From Sediminibacter sp. Hel_I_10 (GTDB lineage Bacteria; Bacteroidota; Bacteroidia; Flavobacteriales; Flavobacteriaceae), in contig NZ_JHZX01000001.1 of NCBI RefSeq assembly GCF_000688335.1, positions 2,356,001 through 2,420,000 on the forward strand: DNA of 64,000 nt. Reading direction: 5' to 3'. The position numbers and the translations under genes were made by a program. Positions 17,478 through 27,256 of this stretch are shown one piece after another (the first letter of the stretch is position 1; each line of letters begins with the position of its first letter). A model generated the notes under the pieces. It saw only the letters and a program-made list of their open reading frames with translations. It was not told the origin of the DNA and made no database searches.

Positions 17478-18083
17478 TTAAGGAAGCTGTTTTCTGGAAA
17501 GCATCATCTGAAGCGTTTTTTTAACACCAATCCATTCTTGGGAAATGATGGAAAACACAACCGACTCTCTAAAACTCCCATCTTCGTTGATGCGATGATT
17601 TCTTAAAATACCATCCTTCTTGGCACCAAGTCTTGCTATAGCGTTTTTAGAAGTGGTATTGAACCAATCGGTCATGAATTGAACGGCAATACAATGTAAG
17701 GTTTCAAAGGCATAGGTCAACAATAGTAATTTACACTCCGTATTTACTCCAGAACGCTGATGAGACTTTGCATACCAAGTATATCCTATTTCTAAACGTC
17801 TGTGGGATTGCTGTAAATTGTAAAATCGAGTACAACCAATAATACGACCACTAGCATTATCTATTACTGAAAACGGAAAAGCCTCACCGCTTAACTTGTC
17901 TGCTAGAGCATGATCAATGTAATCATCCATGGTGTTTTTACAGGGCACGGATGTAAACCATAACTCCCAAAGTTTTCCGTCTTCTGCTGCTGAGCCTAAA
18001 GCGTCTTTATGGGCCTGCTCTAAAGGGATCAGTGTTACGATGTCACCCTTTAAGGTCAGCGCGTGAGGTATACAATTTTTCAT
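17478..18083 (-). CDS. GNAT acetyltransferase, RimJ/RimL-like
   Basis: The 201-residue protein fits the GNAT family that acetylates protein N-termini or small amines. It shows the opening LKGDIVTLIPLEQAHKDAL, the strand region GRIIGCTRFYNL, RRLEIGYTWYAKSHQRSGVN (acetyl-CoA pyrophosphate-loop region; the usual Q/RxxGxG/A is only loosely kept) and NTTSKNAIARLGAKKDGIL. The substrate is unknown. It follows the TlpA-like gene by 18 bases on the same strand. Confidence 0.8.
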   Translation of the reverse strand: MKNCIPHALTLKGDIVTLIPLEQAHKDALGSAAEDGKLWELWFTSVPCKNTMDDYIDHALADKLSGEAFPFSVIDNASGRIIGCTRFYNLQQSHRRLEIGYTWYAKSHQRSGVNTECKLLLLTYAFETLHCIAVQFMTDWFNTTSKNAIARLGAKKDGILRNHRINEDGSFRESVVFSIISQEWIGVKKTLQMMLSRKQLP

Positions 18084-18101
18084 TTAAGATAGCTGGATTG
18101 G

Positions 18102-19412
18102 TTATCGCTTAATTAATTTTTCTAAAGCTGCATGATCATGAGGCTTCGCTAAAATTGTTTTATCGGAATCTAAAAGAAAATAAGAAGGGGTTGCCTCTAC
18201 GCCATAAGCATCAGAAATTGGATTATCCCATTTCTCCAGCCCCAAAACATGGATAAAATCGGGATAGTTGGTTATGGCTTTTTTCCAGTTTTTAGCATCA
18301 TCTTCTAAACCAATGGCAATAACTGTGATGTCTTTATTGTCAGCCAAGAGTGCTTTTACTTTTGGAAGTTCTTCTAAGCAATGGCCGCAGGTACTGCTCC
18401 AAAATATCAATAAATACTGGTTTGCCATATTAAGCTCATGCAAAGTGGTTTTGGTTGGCTTTCCTTCTATAAGAGCGTCTATTTTAAAATCTTGAGCTTT
18501 GGCGCCAATAGCATTGTTTTTAGAAGCTATTAAATCTTCAGTAAGTGCATCGTAATTAAATTGCTGAGAGAGTTGTAGCAGATAATTGTCACTCACATAA
18601 TTGGCTAACTCTTGGTTGTCTAGAGTTTTGAAATTTCGCCATACTTGCTCCAAAAGAATAATTTTAATCACTTTTTGGCCTTCGCCAATGCTATTGACCA
18701 AAATATCAACATGTTTTTTATAGTCGGCATTGTTTTCTGAAGTCATTCCGAAGATAAAAGCCATCACCTTATCTGATAGAAAATCAGAACTTTGTAACAA
18801 GGCATTTCCGAAATCAACCTGTTCTAAGTAAGCACGTTTTAGGTTTTTGGTATAGGTTGCTAAATCTTCATACGCAGGGGGAATGTAGGGTGCGTTAGAT
18901 TTGATAAAAGGCGCAACCATCATGTCTTTTGCAGCTTCTTCAAACGCAGTTTGAGTGTCTTTAGCAGTTTTGAAGATTGATTTTAGTGCAGCCTTATCCG
19001 TACTTTCTTGGGTGTAAAAATTACTAATGGTACGGTTCACCATGTCAATACTGTGCAAATAAGATTGCCACAACTTATTTTCCTTACTTTCTGAAATTTC
19101 CAGGCCTTGGGTTTCGTTAAATGTAAAAGCAATGGACTCTTTTCCGTTATAAATCAAATCAAAATTAAATCGTTCTGGCGGTGTTGCATAAACGATCTTA
19201 TAAATTCCAGCGGTGATTGAACTGTCCAGTGCGATACTAAAACTTCCGTCTCCCGCCAATTTTGCTTGCTCCATAAACTCTGTACCAGTAGGCGTCGCTT
19301 TGTACAACAAGGCGTAGGTGTAATCTTCTACGGGAGAAAAGACACCGCTAATGGAATTTTGAGCGATCATTAACGCTGGTAAAAAAAACAGGAATAACAG
19401 AACTCGTTTCAT
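18102..19412 (-). CDS. TlpA-like thioredoxin-domain protein, exported
   Basis: The 436-residue product has a signal peptide (ending PALMIAQ). A long N-terminal region, of the sort that precedes thioredoxin domains in Bacteroidota, runs to ~300. The C-terminal thioredoxin domain (~310-436) carries the redox motif CGHC in FWSSTCGHCLEELPKV and cis-Pro in VEATPSYFLL. It probably reduces or isomerises disulfides in the periplasm. It is followed by the GNAT gene. Confidence 0.82.
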   Translation of the reverse strand: MKRVLLFLFFLPALMIAQNSISGVFSPVEDYTYALLYKATPTGTEFMEQAKLAGDGSFSIALDSSITAGIYKIVYATPPERFNFDLIYNGKESIAFTFNETQGLEISESKENKLWQSYLHSIDMVNRTISNFYTQESTDKAALKSIFKTAKDTQTAFEEAAKDMMVAPFIKSNAPYIPPAYEDLATYTKNLKRAYLEQVDFGNALLQSSDFLSDKVMAFIFGMTSENNADYKKHVDILVNSIGEGQKVIKIILLEQVWRNFKTLDNQELANYVSDNYLLQLSQQFNYDALTEDLIASKNNAIGAKAQDFKIDALIEGKPTKTTLHELNMANQYLLIFWSSTCGHCLEELPKVKALLADNKDITVIAIGLEDDAKNWKKAITNYPDFIHVLGLEKWDNPISDAYGVEATPSYFLLDSDKTILAKPHDHAALEKLIKR

Positions 19413-19461
19413 TTCTTAAGGTTTAACAGGTCAGTTCAAATATAAAGCCAAAGATTTATAA

Positions 19462-20331
19462 TTAGCGCGCAATTTTTTGTTTTGAACGGATACTTTCAAT
19501 CATTACTGTTAGAATAATTAATGTTCCACCTAAAAAGATGTTCCAAGATGGGACTTCATTTAGAAACAAAAAGGCAATAATAATTCCGAAAATAGGTTGA
19601 GAACTTCCTATAATACTGGCCGTGCTCACTTTAAAATATTTAAAGCTATTGATAAACATGGTATGACCAATGGCTGTAGTTAATAAGGCCAATAGGATGA
19701 CAAATGGGTACTCTGTTTCAATTTTTGAAGTATCCATAATAAACAGCATTGGGAACAGTATTACAGCTAAAATAGCAACTTGATAAAACATCAGTAGGCT
19801 GCCATCGTAGCGCGTGGTCTTTTCCTTAAGAATGAGATTTCTGAGTGCGTAGAAGATTGAGGATAGTAATCCTAAGATGACGCCTTGTAGTTTGGTGTTG
19901 TTTAAGTCAAAATCTGGGGCAAGAATAGAGATGCCCAACAGTACCAAGATCCCTAGAACGATGTGCATAGGATCAAATTTCAGCTTAAAAAACAGTGGTT
20001 CTAATAAGGCGGTTATTACGGGAAATGTAAATAGAGAGAGCATGCCAATTGCTACATTGGCCACTTTAAGCGCATAAAAATAGGTGATCCAATGGGCGCC
20101 CATTAAAAGAGCAGCAATAACAAAAGTAAATCCGTCTTTTTTGTAGTCTACTTTGAGCGTTACCTTTTTATAGCGGCAGTACAAAAACAAAAACAGACCT
20201 GCTAACGTACAGCGCCACCAAATGATCACGGGCGTGGGCATGTCTATATATTTGCCCAAAGCTCCAGAAGTACTTATGAAAATGGTGGAAAGGGTTAGCC
20301 AAAACACATGTTTTGAGTGCGTGGCGCTCAT
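19462..20331 (-). CDS. DMT-superfamily (EamA) transporter
   Basis: The 289-residue protein has about ten hydrophobic segments in two EamA repeats (~10-140 and ~150-282). The first contains PTPVIIWWRCTLAGLFLFLY, the second SSIFYALRNLILKE. It is a drug/metabolite-type exporter of unknown substrate. Its ATG overlaps the mfd stop by four bases, so both are on one transcript. Confidence 0.85.
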   Translation of the reverse strand: MSATHSKHVFWLTLSTIFISTSGALGKYIDMPTPVIIWWRCTLAGLFLFLYCRYKKVTLKVDYKKDGFTFVIAALLMGAHWITYFYALKVANVAIGMLSLFTFPVITALLEPLFFKLKFDPMHIVLGILVLLGISILAPDFDLNNTKLQGVILGLLSSIFYALRNLILKEKTTRYDGSLLMFYQVAILAVILFPMLFIMDTSKIETEYPFVILLALLTTAIGHTMFINSFKYFKVSTASIIGSSQPIFGIIIAFLFLNEVPSWNIFLGGTLIILTVMIESIRSKQKIAR

Positions 20332-23300
20332 ATTTGCTCGAGTCTGGTAAGGGCTTGTTTCACAGATTTAATGTGTTCAAAGGTTAAGAGCAAGCGTAAT
20401 CCATTTCTGGTTTGCTTCTCTTTCATCTTACAATCCTGAGGATGTGTTTGTACAAATTTTAAGACTTTGGTAAAGTGATCACTTTGATAAAAAGCACTTT
20501 TCTGATCATTGATAAAATAGCCAATAAAGCGACCTTTCTTCATGATGATTTTCTCTAAACCTAGTTTTGTGGCAATCCATTTAATGCGCACGCTGTTAAA
20601 TAAATCAACCACTTGAACGGGCATTTCACCAAAGCGATCTATGATTTCAGATGTAAAGGTCTGTAATTCTTCTTCGGTCTTTAGTGTATTTAATTTGGTA
20701 TACAAATTGAGACGCTCTGTAATATTGTTGACATAATCATCTGGAAACAACAATTCAAAATCGGTATCTATGGTAATATCCTTGACGTATTCTTTTTCTT
20801 TTCCGTCGTCTTGGTATAGATCTTTAAACTCGTTTTCTTTGAGCTCTTCAATGGCCTCATTCAATATTTTCTGGTAGGTGTCAAAGCCAATGTCGTTTAT
20901 AAATCCGCTTTGTTCTCCTCCTAAAAGATCACCTGCACCACGAATTTCGAGGTCCTTCATAGCAATATTGAATCCGCTACCAAGTTCTGTAAATTGCTCT
21001 AGTGCGGTAATACGCTTTCGGGCATCTGAAGTCATGGCAGAATATTCTGGTGTAATAAAATAGCAAAACGCCTTTTTATTACTTCGTCCCACACGACCTC
21101 GCATTTGATGCAAATCGCTCAACCCGAAATTATTGGCATTATTTATAAAAATAGTATTGGCATTTGGCACATCTAGACCACTTTCTACAATTGTGGTACT
21201 TATCAAGACATCAAATTCACCATTCATAAAGGCAAGCATGAGCTGTTCTAGTTTTTTGCCTTCCATTTGCCCGTGACCTACAGCAATCTTAGCATCTGGT
21301 ACCAAACGTTGTATCATTCCGGCAACTTCCTTTATGTTTTCAATTCTATTATGAATAAAGAAAATTTGTCCGCCTCTTTCAATCTCATAACTTACGGCAT
21401 CTCTTATGGTTTCTTCACTAAAACGAATCACATGACTCTCAATGGGGTAGCGGTTTGGCGGAGGTGTGGTAATTACAGAAAGATCTCTCGCTGCCATTAA
21501 ACTAAACTGTAAAGTTCTTGGGATTGGTGTCGCGGTTAAGGTGAGTACATCAACGTTGTCTTTTAAGGTCTTGAGTTTTTCTTTAACGGCAACTCCAAAT
21601 TTTTGCTCTTCATCTACGATGAGCAGTCCCAAATCCTTAAACTTCACATTTTTATTGACCAATTGGTGGGTCCCAATAATGATATCCACGTGCCCTTTTT
21701 CTAACTTTTCAAGGGTTTCTCTTTTTTCCTTGGCGGTTCTAAAACGATTGAGGTAATCTACGGTTACAGGAAAATCTTTTAGTCGTTCACTAATGGTACG
21801 GTGGTGCTGATAGGCCAAAATGGTGGTTGGTACTAGAATAGCCACTTGTTTGCCGTTATCAACCGCTTTAAAGGCGGCGCGAATGGCTACTTCGGTCTTG
21901 CCAAAGCCCACATCGCCACAAATAAGACGGTCCATTGGGCGCTCACTTTCCATATCGGCTTTCACATCGGCGGTAGACGAAATTTGATCTGGAGTATCCT
22001 CATAGATAAAAGATGCTTCCAACTCGTGCTGCAAATAGCTGTCGGGTTTGTATTGGTAACCCCTCTCTAATTTACGCTTGGCATACACTTGAATAAGATT
22101 AAAGGCAATCTCTTTAACCCGTGTTTTGGTTTTTTGCTTGAGCGTTTTCCAAGCTTTACTGCCCAACTTGTAAACCTTGGGTGGTTTACCGTCTTTACCA
22201 TTAAACTTGGTGATTTTATGAAGGGAGTGGATGCTAAGGTACAGCACATCGCGTTCCCCATAAATCAATTTAATGGCTTCCTGTTTTTTACCTTCAACAT
22301 CAATTTTTTGGAGTCCGCCAAACTTGCCTATTCCGTGATCTATATGCGTCACATAGTCTCCAATATCTAGATTGGTCAACTCTTTAAGGGTTATGGCCTG
22401 TTTTTTGGCGTAACCATTTTTAAGATGAAATTTATGGTAGCGCTCAAATATTTGATGATCGGTGTAGCAAGCTACTTTTTGATCGTGATCTACAAATCCT
22501 TGGTATAAAGAAAGCACAATGGTTTGGTAGTGTACGTGCTGTTCAATATTGAAATCGGCATCATCAAAAATATCATGAAACCGTTTGGCTTGTTGTTCAC
22601 TAGCGCAAGCAATGTAATTGGTATAGCCTTTAGAATGGTGCAGCTTTAGGTCTTCAATCAATAGATTGAATTGTTTGTTAAAAGCTGGTTGAGGCGAGGT
22701 ATTAAATTCTATCCGCTGTGTATGCTCGGCTTTATCAAGCATTTTAGAAGCACCAAATTCTACCAAGGTGAACTCCAATAACTGACGTTTCAAGCTTTCC
22801 GAATTACAGAAAAGTTCATTAGGCTCAGCGTGTTTTATTTCCGAAGATAATTTTTTAAAGGCATCAACAGCTTTTTCGTAGAACTCATCAATTCTATCAA
22901 ATAATAGGGGCGGATTCTTTACAAATACCACCGTTTTTTGCGCCATATATTTTAAAAAGCTCTGTCGGGTCTCTTCTAAAAATTTATTGGCAACATTAGG
23001 GATGATTCCAATTTTTTTAATTTGTTCGGTAGACAGTTGGGTTTCTACATCAAAGGTACGGATGCTATCCACTTCATCTCCAAAAAACTCAATACGATAG
23101 GGTTCGTCATGAGAAAAAGAAAAGACATCAACAATCCCGCCCCGTACCGAAAACTCTCCAGGCTCAGTCACAAAATCAACTCTTTTAAACTGATACTCAA
23201 ATAAGACCTCGTTTACAAAATCAATAGAAAGTTGATCTCCTATGGCAATTTTGAGTGTGTTTTTTTCAAGTTCACGACGTGTCACTACCTTTTCAAACAA

Positions 23301-23747
23301 AGCGTCTGGATAGGTCACCACAACCGCTGGCTTTTTGCGTGAATTGATACGGTTTAATACCTCAGAGCGCAGCAATACATTGGCATTGTCTGTTTCTTCA
23401 ATTTGATAAGGCCGGCGATAGCTGCCAGGATAAAAAAGAACATCCCTATCATTGAGTAAGGCCTCAATATCGTTTAAATGAAAGGCTGCTTCTTCTTTAT
23501 CATTAAAAATCAGCAAGAATGGTTTTTCTGATGTTCGAAATGCTTCGGAAATTACAAGCGAAAGCGAAGAGCCAATGAGCCCTTTAAGCTGTATTTTTTG
23601 TTGAATTTCGGCTGAAGAATCGAAAGTTTGGGCAATAGTTGTCTGCAGATTTTGCGTTTGCAAAGACTGTTGATATGTTTGCGAGAGAGTGGTTTTACTC
23701 AAGACAGATGTGTTTACAAAATGGGTACGTTTAAAGGTCAAACGCAC
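20328..23747 (-). CDS. mfd: Transcription-repair coupling factor Mfd
   Basis: Mfd removes RNA polymerase stalled at DNA damage and recruits UvrA. At 1139 residues it is close to the usual ~1150. The order is the UvrB-like N-terminal region (~15-350), the RNA-polymerase interaction region (~470-540, with IGDYVTHIDHGIGKF), the SF2 translocase (Walker A GDVGFGKTEVAIRAAF, DEEQ box VDEEQKFG, LTATPIPRTLQ, STTIVESGLDVPNAN, QMRGRVGRSNKK) and the C-terminal TRCF domain. A TTG at 23702 is an alternative start giving a shorter N-terminus (SKTTLSQ). Confidence 0.97.
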   Translation of the reverse strand: MRLTFKRTHFVNTSVLSKTTLSQTYQQSLQTQNLQTTIAQTFDSSAEIQQKIQLKGLIGSSLSLVISEAFRTSEKPFLLIFNDKEEAAFHLNDIEALLNDRDVLFYPGSYRRPYQIEETDNANVLLRSEVLNRINSRKKPAVVVTYPDALFEKVVTRRELEKNTLKIAIGDQLSIDFVNEVLFEYQFKRVDFVTEPGEFSVRGGIVDVFSFSHDEPYRIEFFGDEVDSIRTFDVETQLSTEQIKKIGIIPNVANKFLEETRQSFLKYMAQKTVVFVKNPPLLFDRIDEFYEKAVDAFKKLSSEIKHAEPNELFCNSESLKRQLLEFTLVEFGASKMLDKAEHTQRIEFNTSPQPAFNKQFNLLIEDLKLHHSKGYTNYIACASEQQAKRFHDIFDDADFNIEQHVHYQTIVLSLYQGFVDHDQKVACYTDHQIFERYHKFHLKNGYAKKQAITLKELTNLDIGDYVTHIDHGIGKFGGLQKIDVEGKKQEAIKLIYGERDVLYLSIHSLHKITKFNGKDGKPPKVYKLGSKAWKTLKQKTKTRVKEIAFNLIQVYAKRKLERGYQYKPDSYLQHELEASFIYEDTPDQISSTADVKADMESERPMDRLICGDVGFGKTEVAIRAAFKAVDNGKQVAILVPTTILAYQHHRTISERLKDFPVTVDYLNRFRTAKEKRETLEKLEKGHVDIIIGTHQLVNKNVKFKDLGLLIVDEEQKFGVAVKEKLKTLKDNVDVLTLTATPIPRTLQFSLMAARDLSVITTPPPNRYPIESHVIRFSEETIRDAVSYEIERGGQIFFIHNRIENIKEVAGMIQRLVPDAKIAVGHGQMEGKKLEQLMLAFMNGEFDVLISTTIVESGLDVPNANTIFINNANNFGLSDLHQMRGRVGRSNKKAFCYFITPEYSAMTSDARKRITALEQFTELGSGFNIAMKDLEIRGAGDLLGGEQSGFINDIGFDTYQKILNEAIEELKENEFKDLYQDDGKEKEYVKDITIDTDFELLFPDDYVNNITERLNLYTKLNTLKTEEELQTFTSEIIDRFGEMPVQVVDLFNSVRIKWIATKLGLEKIIMKKGRFIGYFINDQKSAFYQSDHFTKVLKFVQTHPQDCKMKEKQTRNGLRLLLTFEHIKSVKQALTRLEQI

Positions 23748-23783
23748 TAGGGTGCAAATATAAAATTTTTGTAATAGTGCTTC

Positions 23784-23813
23784 TTGTTAAAATATGAAAT
23801 AAAACTATCTTTG
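23784..23813 (+). promoter_or_regulatory. Bacteroidota-type promoter of the TerB-like gene
   Basis: TTG (23784-23786), a 19-base spacer and TATCTTTG (23806-23813) fit the TTG/TAnnTTTG consensus exactly, 22 bases before the start codon. Confidence 0.75.
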
Positions 23814-23835
23814 CACGACTTTAAAACAAAAGCAC

Positions 23836-24267
23836 ATGTCATTTTCAGATTTATTTGATAGCGGATTTAAAACAAGGAACCAAGATCATTTTGCGGCTAT
23901 CGTTCGTGTTGCCATGGATGATGGTATTATTAGCGAAGAGGAAAAAGCATTTTTAGATCGTTTGGCTAGAAAATTAGACATTAGCGAGACTGATTATAAA
24001 GAAATTTTAAAAGATTATCAATCGCATCCTATCAACCCGCCAACCTCTTACGACCAGAGATTGGAGCGTTTATATGATTTGGCACGTATGGTCTATGTAG
24101 ATCATATCAAAGGGGATCACGAGGAAATTGTACTGCAAAAAATTGCTATAGGCTTAGGTTTTTCTACAGATAACGTGAAGTACGTGGTAGATAAAGCCTT
24201 AACTTTAGTAAATAATGGGGTAGATTTAGATACCTTTTCAGAAGAAATGAAAACCATGAATAGATAG
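23836..24267 (+). CDS. TerB-like helical protein
   Basis: The 143-residue, soluble, all-helical product resembles the TerB/tellurite-resistance fold. The acidic helix AMDDGIISEEEKAFLDRLAR (~30-49) matches the TerB metal-binding pattern of early Asp/Glu residues, with a second acidic segment around YVDHIKGDHEEI. No ter operon is nearby, so a tellurite role should not be assumed. It is a single-gene transcript between its own promoter and terminator. Confidence 0.78.
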   Translation: MSFSDLFDSGFKTRNQDHFAAIVRVAMDDGIISEEEKAFLDRLARKLDISETDYKEILKDYQSHPINPPTSYDQRLERLYDLARMVYVDHIKGDHEEIVLQKIAIGLGFSTDNVKYVVDKALTLVNNGVDLDTFSEEMKTMNR

Positions 24268-24302
24268 TATTAGAACACTATTCCTTATAATTTATATAAA
24301 TA

Positions 24303-24328
24303 AAAAAGCCACGATCTCGTGGCTTTTT
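24303..24328. terminator. Bidirectional Rho-independent terminator
   Basis: A perfect 12-bp stem (AAAAAGCCACGA / TCGTGGCTTTTT) with a two-base loop has A and T tracts at its two ends. It serves both the TerB-like gene and the convergent fbp gene. Confidence 0.88.
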
Positions 24329-24362
24329 CTTGTGATATATATTCTGTTTTTCAGGTCCTGAA

Positions 24363-25382
24363 CTAAGAGTTCAAAGTCCTCGCATTTCGCATAAATTCTT
24401 CAGCTTTATCCACCATATTTCTACTGCCGCAGATAAATGGCACACGTTGGTGCAATTCGGTTGGCTCAATGTCCATAATTCGGTTAAATCCATCGCTGGC
24501 CTTACCTTTGGCCTGTTCGGCTATAAAGGCCATGGGGTTGCATTCATAAAGCAAACGTAATTTACCTTCGTAGTTTTTTGAGCTTTTTGGATAGATGTAA
24601 ATACCACCCTTAATCATGTTTCTATGGAAATCTGAAACCAATGAACCTATATATCTGCTGGTGTAAGGTCGGTCGCCCTCTTCCATTTGGCAATACTTGA
24701 TATAGCTTTTGATGCCTTGCGGAAAATGGATGTAATTTCCTTCATTCACACTATAAATCTTACCATCCGCAGGAAATTCCATATTGGGATGAGAGAGGTA
24801 GAAAGTACCAATGGCAGGGTTCAAAGTAAAGCCATTAACACCATGGCCTGTGGTGTACACAATCATGGTTGAGGTGCCGTAAACAATATATCCTGCTGCT
24901 ACCTGCTGACTTCCTTTTTGAAGAAAATCTTCAATGGTTACCGCAGTTCCTACTGGAGTCACCCTTCTGTAGATGGAGAAAATGGTGCCTACAGAAACAT
25001 TAACGTCAATGTTTGAAGAGCCATCTAAAGGGTCGATCAAAACGATATATTTGTTCCCATGGTTTTCATCTTGACTGTTTATCGCGATGAAATCGTCCTC
25101 TTCTTCACTCGCAATACCACAAACAATATTACGCTTGGTTAAGGTCTGTATGAATTTTTTATTGGCGTAAACATCTAGTTTTTGCTGGTCTTCGCCTTGA
25201 ATGTTGGTATCTCCAGCAGCGCCGAGAATATCTACCAAACCTGCTTTATTAACTTCATGATTAACCACCTTTGCAGCTAATCTTATGGAGTTGATGAGCC
25301 TAGACAATTCTCCTGAGGAGTACTTAAAGGCTTGTTGATTTTCAATGATAAATTCACCGAGTGTTTGGTTTTTTCTAGACAT
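24363..25382 (-). CDS. fbp: Fructose-1,6-bisphosphatase, class I
   Basis: This cytoplasmic enzyme hydrolyses fructose 1,6-bisphosphate in gluconeogenesis. The 339-residue length is standard. Metal and substrate motifs include [11 protein letters not shown] and [20 protein letters not shown], plus the C-terminal [19 protein letters not shown]. Together with pckA in this window it supports growth on non-sugar carbon. It diverges from the GNAT gene at 25497. Confidence 0.96.
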   Translation of the reverse strand: MSRKNQTLGEFIIENQQAFKYSSGELSRLINSIRLAAKVVNHEVNKAGLVDILGAAGDTNIQGEDQQKLDVYANKKFIQTLTKRNIVCGIASEEEDDFIAINSQDENHGNKYIVLIDPLDGSSNIDVNVSVGTIFSIYRRVTPVGTAVTIEDFLQKGSQQVAAGYIVYGTSTMIVYTTGHGVNGFTLNPAIGTFYLSHPNMEFPADGKIYSVNEGNYIHFPQGIKSYIKYCQMEEGDRPYTSRYIGSLVSDFHRNMIKGGIYIYPKSSKNYEGKLRLLYECNPMAFIAEQAKGKASDGFNRIMDIEPTELHQRVPFICGSRNMVDKAEEFMRNARTLNS

Positions 25383-25473
25383 CTAATGTTAAAATTTTTA
25401 CAAATATCTTATTTTTTCGATCAACTACAACGATTTCGTCTGAATATTGATAATTCAATTTTTAAGTTTAAAC

Positions 25474-25481
25474 TATCTTTG
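25474..25481 (+). promoter_or_regulatory. -7-like promoter element upstream of GNAT/lysC
   Basis: TATCTTTG matches TAnnTTTG and lies 15 bases before the ATG at 25497. The nearest TTG is 24 bases upstream, longer than usual, so the -33 element is uncertain. Confidence 0.45.
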
Positions 25482-25496
25482 ATTCAAAGACAGCTC

Positions 25497-25976
25497 ATGA
25501 CATTTACCATTCGAAAAGCCAGTCGTGAAGATATGGCATCCGTTCTAAATCTAATAGAAGAACTTGCAGAATTTGAGAAAGAACCGCAAGAAGTGGAACT
25601 TAATATTTCAGACTTAGAACAAGCGGGGTTTGGAGCATCACCTCAATTTACATGCTTTGTAGCAGAAGTTAATAGTGTTATTGTAGGGTTGGCATTGGTC
25701 TACTATCGTTTTTCAACATGGAAAGGCAGGGTTCTACATTTAGAAGACCTTATTGTAAGACAGAAGATGCGAGGTTCTGGTTTAGGCACGGCTCTTTTGG
25801 ATGCGGTAGTCAAATATGGTAATGAGCAGGGCGTTAAACGGATTAGTTGGGAAGTTTTAGACTGGAATGAACCCGCCATTACGTTTTACGAAAACAAGGG
25901 AGCCGACGTCAAACGAGATTGGGATGTGGTGCATCTCAATGAAAAAGCAATACAAAATTATTTATCTAAACTATAA
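25497..25976 (+). CDS. GNAT acetyltransferase
   Basis: The 159-residue product resembles diamine/small-amine GNATs. It opens MTFTIRKASREDMASVLNLI, then has RVLHLEDLIVRQKMRGSGLG, the acetyl-CoA pyrophosphate loop (RxxGxG), and ENKGADVKRDWDVVHL. The ATG at 25497 follows the promoter element. Longer in-frame starts upstream would place the promoter inside the gene. Its stop overlaps the aspartate kinase start (TAATG), so they form an operon. The substrate is not evident. Confidence 0.87.
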   Translation: MTFTIRKASREDMASVLNLIEELAEFEKEPQEVELNISDLEQAGFGASPQFTCFVAEVNSVIVGLALVYYRFSTWKGRVLHLEDLIVRQKMRGSGLGTALLDAVVKYGNEQGVKRISWEVLDWNEPAITFYENKGADVKRDWDVVHLNEKAIQNYLSKL

Positions 25977-27226
25977 TGCGCGTATTTAAATTTGGAGGAG
26001 CTTCTGTAAAAAATGCAGAAGGTGTAAAAAACTTGGCTTCGGTTTTGAAGCAAGTTGGGCATAAAGAAACCTTGGTGATCATTTCGGCCATGGGTAAAAC
26101 AACAAACGCTTTGGAAGTAGTGATTAAAAACTACTTTGAAAACAAGCCAGCGTTAAGAACTGCCATTGAAGAGGTAAAGCACTATCACAACGAGATTCTT
26201 TGGGATCTTTTTGAGAATAAGCAACATGCAGCCTTCAGTAAAGTAAAAGCCCTTTTTGAAGAGTTAGATGGGTTTTTAGACCGAAATAAATCTCCAGATT
26301 ATAATTTTGTCTATGATCAGGTCATTGGTTTTGGAGAGTTGATATCAACTACGATCGTTAGTGCTTTTTTAAATGAAACGGGAATGACCAACACGTGGTT
26401 AGACGTACGCGAATTCATTAAAACAGACGATTATTACAGAAGAGCCAATGTAGATTGGGAGCAGACGCAAGCCCATATAAAATCTAAGGTAGATACTTCG
26501 ATACTTAATATAAGTCAAGGGTTTTTGGGCAGTGATGCCAATAACTTTACAACCACTTTGGGACGAGAGGGGAGTGATTATACCGCTGCAATTTTTGCGT
26601 ATTGTTTAAATGCCGAAAGCGTTACCATTTGGAAGGATGTACCAGGTGTGTTAAATGCAGATCCGCGCTATTTTGAGAATGCCGAGTTGCTTCACGTCAT
26701 TTCTTATCGAGAGGCGATTGAGTTGGCTTTTTATGGGGCATCGGTAATTCACCCAAAAACATTGCAACCACTTCAGCAAAAGGAAATTCCCTTATTTGTA
26801 AAATCATTTTTAAATCCTAAAGAGGCAGGTACTATGGTGGGGAAAGCTGCCGGAATTGAGCCAAACGTGCCTTGCTTTATCGTTAAGAAAAATCAAGTCC
26901 TTGTAAAACTCTCCTCGCTTGACTTTTCATATATTGTTGAGGAGAATATTAGTGAGATCTTTAGATTGTTGCACCATTATAAAATGAAGGTCGATGTGAT
27001 TCAAAATTCGGCCATTAGTTTTTCGGTATGTTTTGAAAACAGTTATGGCAACCTAGAGAAATTATTGCAACATCTTAAGGCAAAATTTAAGGTGTCTTCT
27101 CATGAAAATGTAAGTTTGTATACTGTTAGACATTACAACGAAGCGGCAGTAACTGCCATAGAAGAAGGCAAAGAATTGCTGTTAAAGCAATTGACCCAAG
27201 AAACCATGCAGATCGTAACTAAATAG
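25976..27226 (+). CDS. Aspartate kinase (monofunctional)
   Basis: The enzyme phosphorylates aspartate, the first step to lysine, threonine, methionine and diaminopimelate. The 416-residue product has the N-terminal signature VFKFGGASVKNAEGV, the substrate loop GFLGSDANNFTTTLGREGSDYT and C-terminal ACT regions for feedback control (~300-410). It lacks a homoserine dehydrogenase domain. Translation is coupled to the upstream GNAT. LysC is the likely name but the isoform cannot be fixed. Confidence 0.92.
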   Translation: MRVFKFGGASVKNAEGVKNLASVLKQVGHKETLVIISAMGKTTNALEVVIKNYFENKPALRTAIEEVKHYHNEILWDLFENKQHAAFSKVKALFEELDGFLDRNKSPDYNFVYDQVIGFGELISTTIVSAFLNETGMTNTWLDVREFIKTDDYYRRANVDWEQTQAHIKSKVDTSILNISQGFLGSDANNFTTTLGREGSDYTAAIFAYCLNAESVTIWKDVPGVLNADPRYFENAELLHVISYREAIELAFYGASVIHPKTLQPLQQKEIPLFVKSFLNPKEAGTMVGKAAGIEPNVPCFIVKKNQVLVKLSSLDFSYIVEENISEIFRLLHHYKMKVDVIQNSAISFSVCFENSYGNLEKLLQHLKAKFKVSSHENVSLYTVRHYNEAAVTAIEEGKELLLKQLTQETMQIVTK

Positions 27227-27256
27227 AAGACAAAAGGATTTAGTACATTTACCATC

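Noticed and set aside
23836-24267. Tellurite-resistance function for the TerB-like protein
   Set aside because: Only the fold is suggested. No other ter genes are present, so the phenotype should not be inferred.
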